A program made the translations under genes and the position numbers. The notes beneath the pieces were generated by a model, which worked only from the letters and a program-made list of their open reading frames with translations, was not told the DNA's origin and did no database searches. Shown in pieces: positions 1 to 8,913 of a stretch of DNA of 35,915 nucleotides; within the stretch, counting starts at the first letter, position 1, and each line of letters starts with the position of its first letter. Source of the DNA: an uncultured Dorea sp. Lineage in GTDB: Bacteria > Bacillota > Clostridia > Lachnospirales > Lachnospiraceae. The stretch lies in NCBI GenBank assembly GCA_910584095.1, contig CAJTYU010000029.1, forward strand, positions 1-35,915, given 5' to 3'.

Positions 1-73
1 CACATCATTATCATAGAAGATCTGAATTTACAGAAAAATTTTCACACGTCCTTTATTAATGTTAAAATTTTGC

Positions 74-679
74 TTACAGCATCTTAGCTTTGGAGCACCC
101 CTCTGCCCGATAACGAAATGTCGACAGCGGCATCTCGCACATCTTTGCAGCCATTGTACCCGTAATTTCCCCAGACTTCCAAAGCCGACAGGCCTCATGA
201 AAACTTTCCGGCAAAGAACCTGGCGGTCTCCCAAAACGCACGCCTCTGGCCTTTGCAGCTGCGATTCCCTCTGCCTGACGCTGTCGGATATTGGTTCGTT
301 CATTTTCTGCCACAAAAGAAAGCACTTGCAGGACAATATCGCTCAGAAATGTACCCATCAGATCTTTTCCTCTCCGGGTATCTAGAATCGGCATATCCAA
401 CACCACAATGTCTATCCCCTTTTCTTTTGTGAGAAATCTCCACTGTTCCAGAATCTCTTCATAATTGCGTCCCAATCGGTCTATGCTTTTAATATAAAGC
501 AAATCTTCTTTTTTCATCTTGCGCACCATGCATTTATAAGACGGACGTTCAAAATCTTTACCGGATTGCTTATCTATGAAGATATTCTTTGATGAAATTG
601 GAAGTTCCCGAAAAGCATCCATCTGCCTTCCTTCGTTCTGGTCACGGCTGCTGACCCGGATATATCCATATATATTCAC
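74..679 (-). CDS. Serine recombinase (resolvase/invertase family)
   Basis: Site-specific recombinase of the small serine resolvase/invertase family, 201 residues. The N-terminal catalytic domain starts with GYIRVSSRDQ, where the first Ser (S10) matches the nucleophile position. It continues through IKSIDRLGRNYEEI and a long helix VAENERTNIRQRQAEG. The C-terminal 50 residues hold KARGVRFGRPPG and a helix-turn-helix ending LSTFRYRAEG. I chose the GTG at 679 because a GGGAGG ribosome site lies 7 bases upstream and the protein then begins at the conserved NIYGYIRV; the in-frame ATG at 727 would add 16 unconserved residues. Length and motifs look intact. No transposase partner or terminal inverted repeats were seen, so a stand-alone invertase or resolvase at the end of the polysaccharide locus is likelier than a transposon gene. 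Its target site is unknown. Confidence 0.88.
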   Translation of the reverse strand: MNIYGYIRVSSRDQNEGRQMDAFRELPISSKNIFIDKQSGKDFERPSYKCMVRKMKKEDLLYIKSIDRLGRNYEEILEQWRFLTKEKGIDIVVLDMPILDTRRGKDLMGTFLSDIVLQVLSFVAENERTNIRQRQAEGIAAAKARGVRFGRPPGSLPESFHEACRLWKSGEITGTMAAKMCEMPLSTFRYRAEGCSKAKML

Positions 680-794
680 TATAATCCCTCCCCCTTTACC
701 AGATTGGAATAAAAAACCAACCTTCAAAAAAGCATGAATATGACAGGGCCGCTTCTATAAAAATTGCAATCAGGACAATATTATTTTTATTATC

Positions 795-1137
795 CTAAAT
801 AATAATCACATCTATCAACTGGGAAACGGGAAATTCCTCTTTAATACAAGATGGTCTAGATATTGACTCCATATGTACCAGCTTTTTTAAATAGAATGTC
901 AACATTCCGCCTAGTATCATACTGATTACACACCAGCCCATCAAAACTAATAACGTAGGAAGATGCGGTTCAATAAATAATTTATATTTATGATAAAATA
1001 TAACCTTAAGATAAGGAGCCAAAAGATAAATCCCAAACTCGTAAACAAAAAAACAAGACAGAACCTACTGATCTTTTTTATAACTGTAATAAATTCTTCG
1101 CTATACATCGCATCCATTCAAAATGTATTTTCTTCAT
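795..1137 (-). pseudogene. Remnant of an acyltransferase-3 family gene (internal deletion, frameshift)
   Basis: A good ribosome site (GAGGA, 7 bases upstream) leads into an ATG at 1137, whose first 13 codons read MKKIHFEWMRCIA. This is a typical start of the acyltransferase-3 integral membrane family. The frame then breaks and stops after seven more codons, at 1080-1078. From about 1064 to 795 another frame encodes FVYEFGIYLLAPYLKV and then a hydrophobic segment ending GGMLTFYLKKLV, which resembles the last two membrane helices of the same family. About 250 codons between these ends are missing relative to a normal 340-370 residue member. The ATG lies 8 bases past the stop of the LtaS-like gene, so this was once the last gene of that operon. 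The 75-residue open frame inside it (TTG at 1022) is probably not a gene. Confidence 0.72.
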
Positions 1138-1145
1138 AATCGTCC

Positions 1146-3029
1146 TCAATTTATCTCCATCTCTCGGCGATTTAGCATTGTAGTTTTTCCCGTCCCGTCA
1201 ATCACATAACTGTCTATGATATAATTCCCCTTCTCATAATTCCAATCGGCAAGCTGGATGCTGGTATTATACATGCCTTCCTCAACTATCCCCATCTGGT
1301 ACCATATCAAATCGCTTTGATCCTCCTTCGTCCAAACAGCAATAATAACTGACTGTATTCCTTTTTCCGTATTGTGAAAATTATTTATAGTAACCGGAAT
1401 CGCCCCTGCGTTTTCATCATAATCGCCCAAATGTACGTCTGCATAAATGATGTTATTCTTATCTTTCTCTTTCCTATCAGCATTTATCTCTAACTGACGC
1501 TCTCTTGCTTTGTATCTTTCTGATGACTCATCCACATCTGCAAGCTGCTCCATCAGTTCCGACCGTTTTGAAACTTCAGTTCTTTCCCTTTCCACCCCAT
1601 ACACTTCTGTCAAAGTAGGCGTATCGGAAAACAGATTAGTTCCCAATCCCAGACGGTCTCCTTCCACATCGGCGCCCAATGCGGCTAATGTTGTAGGAAA
1701 CACATCAAACGTAGAATACAATCTTTCATTATTATTTTGATTTTCAGCAGCCGCATTAATATATGTCGTGTATACCCTTCTCTGATAATCACGCGGTACG
1801 TCTTTACAGAAATCCGAATCCATAGTCAGGTGATCCCCGCAGATTACGATCGCCGTATCTTTATAAAACGGCTGTTCCTGCACCCATTTTACAAACTCGT
1901 CAACATGCCTGCTGGAGCACGCCATAACGTCCGCATACTGTTCCCCATAATCGTCACGGCAATATTCACAAGGCGCCCCGTCCTCGAAATGCGTATCAAC
2001 TGTAAGCATCGTCAAATTAAACGGCTTCCCTTCCCCGTCCATCTGCGTCAGCCGCTCTTTTGCAAACTCAAACAGCTTATGATCCTCAAATCCCCACCAA
2101 ACCTTATATCCAGGCGGAATCATACCTGTTTCTAACGCGTAATTGTAGTCTATAACATCATATTTCCCATGCTCTGTAAAATATAGCCGCCTCCCGCCAA
2201 AGGTAGCGTCCGTGCCAAAAAGCAGCGACTGTGAATATCCTTCCTCTTCAAGAATATCTCCCAGCGTAGTAATTCCCGGGAAAAAGTGTTCCTGCGTATC
2301 CATAGAATTAACGTCAATAGACACCTGAAGCGGAATGCCCGACGTCTGAGCAAACAATCCTCCCATAGTCCATGTGGTTCCTGGCAGTGTAATTGCTCCA
2401 TTTAATTGCTTACCTTTTCCTGAAAAATCTTCATTCTCCTGAGCAATCTTTGTCAGTTCCGGAATACACCCCTTTTCAAACGCTCCTCCGGCCTCTTTAT
2501 CAGTATATGTCATTTCCATTGATTCCATAAAAATGTAAATCAGGTTTTTCTTTTGCTCCGGAAACTCTATCCCTACCGAATCAGGCGCCACGTAATTTTC
2601 ATCAATGAATGTTGAATATGTACTCTGAGAGGCCGTATAATCTTTCAAATCCAATTTTGAATATACCTCGTGCCCTGCCGACGCCAATGCTGAAATAGAA
2701 AAAACTAATAGAAAAAAAATTCCAAAACGATAATATCTAGATGTCGTTCCTTCTTTTACATGATATTGTATAACGGCGATAACCAGCAGGCAAAACAATA
2801 AAATCATTGGTGTTCCGCAATATGAAAAATAATCTTTTATCATATCCGTATTTGTCCCGTCAAGCGGAGAAGTCATCGTATAAATCAACTCATCCGCCGA
2901 CAAGTTCGCCCACGTCTTAAACATCCAATGCTCGCTGCAATATGCCATAAAGGAAATAAAGCAGAATCCAAACACAATAATTGTCCATATATAAATTATT
3001 ACCTTTTTCAACATATGTTTTATCCGCAT
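1146..3029 (-). CDS. LTA synthase-like phosphoglycerol transferase with C-terminal GBS_Bsp-like repeat
   Basis: Membrane-anchored enzyme of the sulfatase/alkaline phosphatase fold related to LtaS and OpgB/MdoB, 627 residues. Three N-terminal membrane segments (about 8-30, 70-90, 98-117) are followed by an extracellular catalytic domain (about 160-470). Visible motifs are IFMESME (metal-ligand Glu), PGTTWTMGG (T218/T219, nucleophile position), VDTHF and CGDHL (D399/H400). Family knowledge predicts transfer of glycerol-phosphate from phosphatidylglycerol outside the membrane. Only three helices, against five in LtaS, favours an OpgB-like variant modifying a glycan rather than a classical lipoteichoic acid polymerase. 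The C-terminus (about 540-617, with IIAVWTKEDQSDLIWYQ) matches the repeats of the autolysin at 14672-18739. An AGGAGG site lies about 9 bases before the ATG. The acceptor is inferred from its place in the exporter operon. Confidence 0.85.
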   Translation of the reverse strand: MRIKHMLKKVIIYIWTIIVFGFCFISFMAYCSEHWMFKTWANLSADELIYTMTSPLDGTNTDMIKDYFSYCGTPMILLFCLLVIAVIQYHVKEGTTSRYYRFGIFFLLVFSISALASAGHEVYSKLDLKDYTASQSTYSTFIDENYVAPDSVGIEFPEQKKNLIYIFMESMEMTYTDKEAGGAFEKGCIPELTKIAQENEDFSGKGKQLNGAITLPGTTWTMGGLFAQTSGIPLQVSIDVNSMDTQEHFFPGITTLGDILEEEGYSQSLLFGTDATFGGRRLYFTEHGKYDVIDYNYALETGMIPPGYKVWWGFEDHKLFEFAKERLTQMDGEGKPFNLTMLTVDTHFEDGAPCEYCRDDYGEQYADVMACSSRHVDEFVKWVQEQPFYKDTAIVICGDHLTMDSDFCKDVPRDYQRRVYTTYINAAAENQNNNERLYSTFDVFPTTLAALGADVEGDRLGLGTNLFSDTPTLTEVYGVERERTEVSKRSELMEQLADVDESSERYKARERQLEINADRKEKDKNNIIYADVHLGDYDENAGAIPVTINNFHNTEKGIQSVIIAVWTKEDQSDLIWYQMGIVEEGMYNTSIQLADWNYEKGNYIIDSYVIDGTGKTTMLNRREMEIN

Positions 3030-3094
3030 ATGTTACTTCCTCCTCTTTTGTCATTTTACCAATTCCCGCCGCCTCCCCGGCGCTCTGATAATCC

Positions 3095-4204
3095 CTAGTT
3101 CTCTCCTGCTTTCTTCCTGAATATACTATCTAATCGTATAGAATCCGTCATTTGCGACATCAGCCATCCCATGAAAATCGAAATACATATAAATATGATA
3201 TAAAGCGTTTTATAATACCCTCTATTCATCAATGACGAAACAAAAGATACATTTTCAATCAAGTTTCTAATAATCACTAGATGCCAAAGATAAATACCAT
3301 ATTCACACTTTGACAGCCATAAAAACGCCCGGTACAGCCTTTTTGAACTATCGCACTCAATATACGATACGGCATATAAAAAGACGCCTATCGCTGCCGC
3401 GATCAATGTATGCCAAACATAGCCCGATACATTATTTGTATGAATCCCATATTTTGTTCCAATCTTACAGATTAATAAAAGCGCCGCTATTCCAAAAAAA
3501 CCGCCGCCCAAAGCCCACAATCTTTTCAATTGCCACTTTCTATGTACAACCATATCTGCAACCGCCATTCCGACAACAAAATTATCCAATGACGTTAATA
3601 ACTGACGCCCCGCAAAAAAACTTAAATGCTGTCCGTTAAACATCGGTAAAACAACGCGAAACATAGTCGTTTTACATGCAATCGTAAATGCAATACAAGC
3701 AAATAAAAAGAATAAATTCCATTTCTTAATTCCTTTATATAACGGTATCGCAATAATATAGAACTGCACTGTCACTCCTATCGTCCACAGCACCCCGTTG
3801 ATTGATCCAGCATAGTCGGGAAATAAATTATGGACAAACAATGCATGTGAAATAATATTTGCCCAGTTAGACCGTGATAAATATATGGCTCCCGTTCCTA
3901 AAAACATTATAATTAACAAGCAAATATAATATGAGGGTATGATTCGTTTACACCTCTTCCACATAAAAGAAGTAAATGACAGCGAATTATTTTTCTCTGC
4001 GCCCCACAGCGAACAATATATTCCATAACCGCTTAATACAAAAAAACAAGTTACGCCCAGCTCGCCGCCCAACGATACGATTAACTTAACGATCGGTATT
4101 TGAAATCCCGCCGAGTTTGTCAAGACCCAGCTATGGTACAGTACAACCAAAAGCGTTGCGCAAGCCCGGACAATATCTAAATTCCTATTTCTCTCCACTC
4201 CCAT
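3095..4204 (-). CDS. Acyltransferase 3 family membrane protein
   Basis: Integral membrane O-acyltransferase, 369 residues, about ten hydrophobic segments. The N-terminus RNLDIVRACATLLVVLYH carries the family's R-x10-H arrangement, and the C-terminal part KCEYGIYLWHLVIIRN is also typical. Members move acetyl or other acyl groups onto sugars of envelope polysaccharides. It sits between the GT2-GT4 glycosyltransferase (35 bases upstream) and the LtaS-like gene (65 bases downstream), so acylation of the exported polymer or its precursor is likely. The ribosome site is weak (AAGG about 13 bases before the ATG), but no better in-frame start precedes the conserved N-terminus. Length is normal. It is the intact relative of the decayed acyltransferase at 795-1137. 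The acyl donor and target sugar cannot be read from sequence. Confidence 0.85.
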   Translation of the reverse strand: MGVERNRNLDIVRACATLLVVLYHSWVLTNSAGFQIPIVKLIVSLGGELGVTCFFVLSGYGIYCSLWGAEKNNSLSFTSFMWKRCKRIIPSYYICLLIIMFLGTGAIYLSRSNWANIISHALFVHNLFPDYAGSINGVLWTIGVTVQFYIIAIPLYKGIKKWNLFFLFACIAFTIACKTTMFRVVLPMFNGQHLSFFAGRQLLTSLDNFVVGMAVADMVVHRKWQLKRLWALGGGFFGIAALLLICKIGTKYGIHTNNVSGYVWHTLIAAAIGVFLYAVSYIECDSSKRLYRAFLWLSKCEYGIYLWHLVIIRNLIENVSFVSSLMNRGYYKTLYIIFICISIFMGWLMSQMTDSIRLDSIFRKKAGEN

Positions 4205-4239
4205 TTTCTACTCAAGCCTTTCTTTCTGCCTTACCCGAT

Positions 4240-6705
4240 TTATATGATCGCTTTACCAATAAATACTTTATCATAATCCCTTTGCTTTCTATCGGTAAAG
4301 TCTCTTCTATAATACTGCCGGTATTCCTCCGCCATCTCTTCTATACTTTTTCCCTGATAGGAAACGGCTCTCCGTTTCTTTTCTTCATAATCAGCCCTAT
4401 TGCCCATGATTTCTTTCAGTTTACCAAGAATGATTTCTGCGTCGGCATCCTTATCTACAAGCCATCCGCATCCATTCTTCCGAATGCGCTCCCCCATTGC
4501 CCCGATATCGCTAGCCAAAACGGGGACCTTACACATCAAAGCTTCTGAGACCGTATACGAAAAAGTCTCCGGCCAGATTGATAAGATACAGATAATATCT
4601 ATTTCATACGCAGACAATAACTGCGGCAGATCATTTCTTTCATATGCTCCCAGCTTTAAAAGGTTTTTCTGCTTTAGATTCTGCAGCTTGTCGTCATTCA
4701 TATTTCCAAAGATATACCAATTAACCGTCTCCTCTTCCTTCATAATCATCTCATAAGCAAGCCTGCTTCCTTTTGCCGGTACCAATCCCCCTATAAAAGC
4801 AACATTAAAGTTATGATTCTTCCGTAATTCCTTTTTCTTATTTGTAAACTTTATTTTGTTTTTATCAGCATATATTTTCCCTTTTGATTTAATAAGAACA
4901 CGCAGGGTAAGCCTTCCCTTTCTATATAAATTCCTGAAGATTTTTGCATGAAAACCGCAATACTCATACCCAGAATTTTGAAAGGCATCGGCCACGTCTG
5001 TCCTTCTCATCGCGACCGTATTTACATAATGCTTATGATGAGCAGAATCTTCTATTTCCAGAAAGACTTCATTCTCCCGGCTGTCAGTACCCTCCAAAAA
5101 TGCCCAGCCCATAACAGCCTCTTTATCCTCCGGATGATTTAATGCAAAATCAAAATAACTTTTTACCTGATGAGTTTTTACTATTTCATTTACCTGATCA
5201 TCTTCAATCCGGCTAAACTCGCAGCCATGATAAATCGGCTGTATTTTTTCGCTTATTCCACTATACAAAGATAAAAAGATATCTTTCGTACTTTCAGAAG
5301 GAGTGTATATCTGTTCGCACATTCTCAGGACTTTTCCGCACTCCTGTCTCCATTCCGTTATATAATCAACGGTATCAGCCATATTTTTCGTATCCTTCAA
5401 GCAGCTAACGCAAAAATCCGAATCACGGCAAACCCCGCAGTAATAACCTTTATAACACATTAATTTTTCATTTGGACAAATCAAATAAAAATCATGCAAT
5501 GTTAAATGAATCGGTATATTTAACGCATGGGCGGCATAAAAAATATCAAATGTTAGACAGCTTGTATGATGTACATGCACCAAATCTATGTTAAACGCAC
5601 GCAGCACATTATCATAGATCCTGTAATGATCCGCATTCCGAAATACCGGGCGCTCTGGTCTGCCGCCGATATAAAATTCTAAAGTTTCCGCCGGCATATC
5701 CCCAATATATACAGAAAGCCGGAGTTTATCCATAGTGCGCGCCAGAACAAATACATTATATTCATTCTTCATGTCCATGACCATATCTCTTACATGGAAC
5801 TGCGTTCCTCCTACATTATCCTCTGAATCTATACGAAAATCAGAATGTACCAAATACAGTACATTCTTCTTGCTATTACTTATTCGCTGAAACAAATTGA
5901 TATTATTGAGGATATATTGATCTGGATTCAATTCAAAATACGAGAGATTCTTTTTCATGATCAAAGGATACCGCTCCCTAAGTATCCCATTGCTCGAATC
6001 AATCAATTGTTCTCCCTGTCCCGGCCGGCATGACGGCGTTCCCTTATGAAAAACAAACGTATCGTCGCACGCTGCGTGGGTATATCCAAGCAGTCCCGCC
6101 CGGCAGCAAAAATCCTGCGCCGCTCCGTATACCCCGTCAAAAACTCCGGAATCAAATAATCCTGTCCGTTTGATAGTTTCCCGCTTCATATATATACAAA
6201 AACCTGATGGCAAAATAGTACGGGGATAACATTTCATACTGCAGCGTTCGATTATCTCTGCATATTCATCAACCGATATATTTTCCGGCAGAAAGTTATC
6301 CTGACACATAGCAGGAACTGAACATACCGACGCATTATTTGACAGAGGGGCAGCCGTTCCTATTTCTTCTGAAGAATAGGCGCACGCCGCCATCTTATCC
6401 AGCCAGTCCTTTGTAACCTCTGTATCCGAATCTAACAATAATACATCCCTGTCTTCAGTAAGCAGTATGCCGGCATTAACATTTTCTGAAAAGCCTTTGT
6501 ATTCTCCATTATTAATGAACAGAACGTTCTCTTCCTCCTGTGTCTCCAGATAAGGAACAATTCTTTCATCCGTACTGCAGTCATTAATAAGGATTACTCT
6601 GTCCCATGAAAGATTCGTGTACCTGCGGATGCTGCGCATGCACAGTACTAAATCCTCATATGCGTTATAGACTGGTATCACGATATCGATAGGTTTTCTG
6701 TACAT
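4240..6705 (-). CDS. Two-module glycosyltransferase (GT2 + GT4) with inserted beta-rich domain
   Basis: Cytoplasmic polysaccharide glycosyltransferase, 821 residues. An N-terminal GT2 module (about 4-260) has IDIVIPVYNAYEDL, LINDCSTD and LLLDSDTEV, the DxD-type metal site. A GT4/GT-B module begins at about 278 (VLYLVHSDFR, GGTQFHVRDM). It contains HDFYLICP followed by a cysteine cluster (C417, C423, C426, C432, C435; two CxxC pairs, possibly a metal site) and ends with IWPETFSYTVSEAL (E713). Residues 518-622 interrupt the GT-B fold with a domain containing MGWAFLEGTD; a similar domain opens the glycosyltransferase at 11174-14524. It ends 35 bases before the acyltransferase and begins 1 base after the methyltransferase-kinase gene, so translation is probably coupled. 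It likely adds two different sugars during chain assembly; specificity is unknown. Confidence 0.85.
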   Translation of the reverse strand: MYRKPIDIVIPVYNAYEDLVLCMRSIRRYTNLSWDRVILINDCSTDERIVPYLETQEEENVLFINNGEYKGFSENVNAGILLTEDRDVLLLDSDTEVTKDWLDKMAACAYSSEEIGTAAPLSNNASVCSVPAMCQDNFLPENISVDEYAEIIERCSMKCYPRTILPSGFCIYMKRETIKRTGLFDSGVFDGVYGAAQDFCCRAGLLGYTHAACDDTFVFHKGTPSCRPGQGEQLIDSSNGILRERYPLIMKKNLSYFELNPDQYILNNINLFQRISNSKKNVLYLVHSDFRIDSEDNVGGTQFHVRDMVMDMKNEYNVFVLARTMDKLRLSVYIGDMPAETLEFYIGGRPERPVFRNADHYRIYDNVLRAFNIDLVHVHHTSCLTFDIFYAAHALNIPIHLTLHDFYLICPNEKLMCYKGYYCGVCRDSDFCVSCLKDTKNMADTVDYITEWRQECGKVLRMCEQIYTPSESTKDIFLSLYSGISEKIQPIYHGCEFSRIEDDQVNEIVKTHQVKSYFDFALNHPEDKEAVMGWAFLEGTDSRENEVFLEIEDSAHHKHYVNTVAMRRTDVADAFQNSGYEYCGFHAKIFRNLYRKGRLTLRVLIKSKGKIYADKNKIKFTNKKKELRKNHNFNVAFIGGLVPAKGSRLAYEMIMKEEETVNWYIFGNMNDDKLQNLKQKNLLKLGAYERNDLPQLLSAYEIDIICILSIWPETFSYTVSEALMCKVPVLASDIGAMGERIRKNGCGWLVDKDADAEIILGKLKEIMGNRADYEEKKRRAVSYQGKSIEEMAEEYRQYYRRDFTDRKQRDYDKVFIGKAII

Positions 6706-6706
6706 A

Positions 6707-8899
6707 TTACCTCCGTATAAATTGCTTTATCTTTCTGGTCTTTTCTAATAATTTCCATCCTTTGGAATTTTCCATATCTCCAATTATCTGCTTCAGCCTT
6801 TTAATCTCCGAATCTCTGGCGATGATAGTATCTTCTATTCTGGATATATAATTCTCCTTTTTTTCCCAGCGCTCACTTTGCAGCCGCAAAAAGCCCAGCG
6901 CCGCCTCATCGTCCAAATACTGCAATGTTCCGTATATGACTAATTTTCCTTCCGCCGCTGCCTCGTCCGGAATTTCATATTGAGGATCACTATTCAAAAA
7001 CACATCGCGGCCTTCCGATACCAAATCAGCATTAACCGCCTTAAGCCGAAATTCCTGTCGTCCCGCTTTAACATATACTTTACATGCGCAAAAGCGGTTT
7101 TCCGCCGGATCCCACCGAAGACGTCTTACCCCCTCCGGATTATCTATTTCATAAACTTCTTCAAACGTATCGTCCTTTAAAGATACATCTCTGTACATCT
7201 TTGTATCTTCACTATATCCCTGCCCTCTGTCAATATACAGGGCCGTCTGCGCCTCATGAACTCTTTTAATATGCTTCTCAAAATCAAATGACTTTTTAGA
7301 AACAGAATATCGTTCCATTCGGTTTGCTTTGACATAACATAATGTAAAATATCGATTCCATTCTTCAAATTCCACTGCCATTATATCACGAATGCCGTAA
7401 TGCAAAAAGAAGTCTTTTTTTGGTAATTTTAATTCTAGTTCCTTGTGCGAACCATATAGCTCATTTAAATTTCTCCATACAATAAACTGCTTAGGAATCC
7501 AGAAATCAAACGTCCATTCTGAATCAATAATCCTATAGGAACCCTCCGCGCAGAAGACGTTTTCACAGGTTACGTCTATATTTGCCGGTTTGACGCACTC
7601 TAGTTCTGCCAACCGTTTTACCTTTCCAAAAACCTTTTCAAATTCTTTATTTCGATAATCCACCATAGAGGCTTCTGCAAACATTGGTTCAAACAAAGCG
7701 TCAATTAAATTTATGATCTCATCCCTATTTCCATGGAATATGGCCTTTGCTACTTTATCATCCAAAGTTTCTTCTATTATAAACGGATACTTGATCTCTT
7801 TTTTTATTTTCTCACCAGCTACACACTGTATGGATTGATAATGAATGGCCTGCTCATACTGATACATTTTATCCAGATGCGCTTTTGCCTCTTCATGCAA
7901 TGGATATTTATAGACAAACTTTTTCCCATCTGCGGATTCGATTCTTGTTCCAATCTTAAATTCATCCGCCCGGTCGCTGTTCAACTTTACATATTCAATC
8001 TTTCTTTCATCTTCCTGCGCCTCTTTACAGATTTCCACTAAAAAAGAATTGGCGAAAATATCCGCCGCATTTTCTCTCTTTAAGCTGTCGGTCACAGCGC
8101 TTTCATTGTATAATAAAAAGCGATTTTCATTATAATTATAATAATCCCTTCCATACCCCATTTTATTAACCGTGCTGTCGGTATAAATTATATTTGGAAA
8201 CTTATAGTCCGGATATGGATAAAAGAATTTGTTGCATACTACACCGGCCTTCTCACATAACTGTACAATCTCATATTTGGAAAACGTTCTGACATTATAC
8301 TCATTCTCATAATCGTTCAATCCCAAAAAGAAACGGCCCGTATGATCTTCCGGCGCTCCGGTAAAATATTTGATCCCCAGCCGGTTCTCTATTGCGATCA
8401 ATATTCTCCCTTGCTCATTCAGCCTGCCCGCCAGAAGTCTTAAAAAAGTCTCATACGGCGTATCTCCATCGGTAAAGCTGGCGGCGTATTCAAAAACTCC
8501 ATTTAAAACAATATAATCAAAAACCTCTTCCTTTTTGACATCGTTTATATTTCCAACGATCAGCTCCAGATTATCATATTTTTTATTTCTTTCATAATTA
8601 ATATCAGCCCGGCGCTTTGATAATTCCACCGATACGACCTTATCCGCTTTTTCACACAGCATTCCCGTAATAGCCCCACACCCGGAACCAACTTCCAAAA
8701 CAGAAGCTTTTTCTTTAAATGGATACCAGTTCAGCACGTTTTCTCTCGCCCTGGATAAATGATAAACAATTGGAAATTCCGGCTCGTCTATGTCTTCTAA
8801 TTTTACTCCCCGCCGTACCAATTCTAATATTTTCTGTTCAATATCACCATCCGAATACAAATCTTCACCTGAATAAAAATCTAAATTATACTTTGCCAT
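6707..8899 (-). CDS. Methyltransferase-kinase fusion with C-terminal coiled coil (WbdD-like architecture)
   Basis: Three-part protein, 730 residues from the ATG at 8899. Residues 1-235 are a class I SAM methyltransferase: motif I VLEVGSGCGA (67-76), SVELSKRRAD, and DYIVLNGVFEY. Residues about 285-520 look like an aminoglycoside-phosphotransferase-type kinase: KKFVYKYPLHEEAKAHL (candidate Lys and helix-C Glu), catalytic loop NIDVTCEN (D442, N447) and IIDSEWTF (D459, DFG position). A beta-rich segment (about 555-670) precedes a charged coiled coil (675-730, SRIEDTIIARDSEIKRLKQ). This is the order of E. coli WbdD, which caps and measures O9a chains. It directly follows wzt. The upstream ATG at 8914 overlaps the wzt stop but lacks a ribosome site, whereas 8899 has GGAG 9 bases upstream. 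Domain calls are by motif; the function is inferred. Confidence 0.75.
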   Translation of the reverse strand: MAKYNLDFYSGEDLYSDGDIEQKILELVRRGVKLEDIDEPEFPIVYHLSRARENVLNWYPFKEKASVLEVGSGCGAITGMLCEKADKVVSVELSKRRADINYERNKKYDNLELIVGNINDVKKEEVFDYIVLNGVFEYAASFTDGDTPYETFLRLLAGRLNEQGRILIAIENRLGIKYFTGAPEDHTGRFFLGLNDYENEYNVRTFSKYEIVQLCEKAGVVCNKFFYPYPDYKFPNIIYTDSTVNKMGYGRDYYNYNENRFLLYNESAVTDSLKRENAADIFANSFLVEICKEAQEDERKIEYVKLNSDRADEFKIGTRIESADGKKFVYKYPLHEEAKAHLDKMYQYEQAIHYQSIQCVAGEKIKKEIKYPFIIEETLDDKVAKAIFHGNRDEIINLIDALFEPMFAEASMVDYRNKEFEKVFGKVKRLAELECVKPANIDVTCENVFCAEGSYRIIDSEWTFDFWIPKQFIVWRNLNELYGSHKELELKLPKKDFFLHYGIRDIMAVEFEEWNRYFTLCYVKANRMERYSVSKKSFDFEKHIKRVHEAQTALYIDRGQGYSEDTKMYRDVSLKDDTFEEVYEIDNPEGVRRLRWDPAENRFCACKVYVKAGRQEFRLKAVNADLVSEGRDVFLNSDPQYEIPDEAAAEGKLVIYGTLQYLDDEAALGFLRLQSERWEKKENYISRIEDTIIARDSEIKRLKQIIGDMENSKGWKLLEKTRKIKQFIRR

Positions 8900-8913
8900 A
8901 GCAGCGCTCTCCA

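Noticed and set aside
74..679. Recombinase as part of an insertion sequence or transposon
   Set aside because: No terminal inverted repeats, target duplication or second transposition gene was found around it, and it is a small resolvase/invertase type.
795..1022. 75-residue open frame starting at TTG 1022 as an independent small membrane protein
   Set aside because: Its sequence continues upstream in frame to 1064 with the same acyltransferase character, there is no ribosome site at the TTG, and the N-terminus of the same family lies just upstream. It is a piece of the pseudogene.
3067..3082. GC-rich inverted repeat CGCCG/CGGCG between the acyltransferase and LtaS-like genes as a terminator
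   Set aside because: The stem is only 5 bp and no T run follows on the minus strand; the genes are probably co-transcribed.
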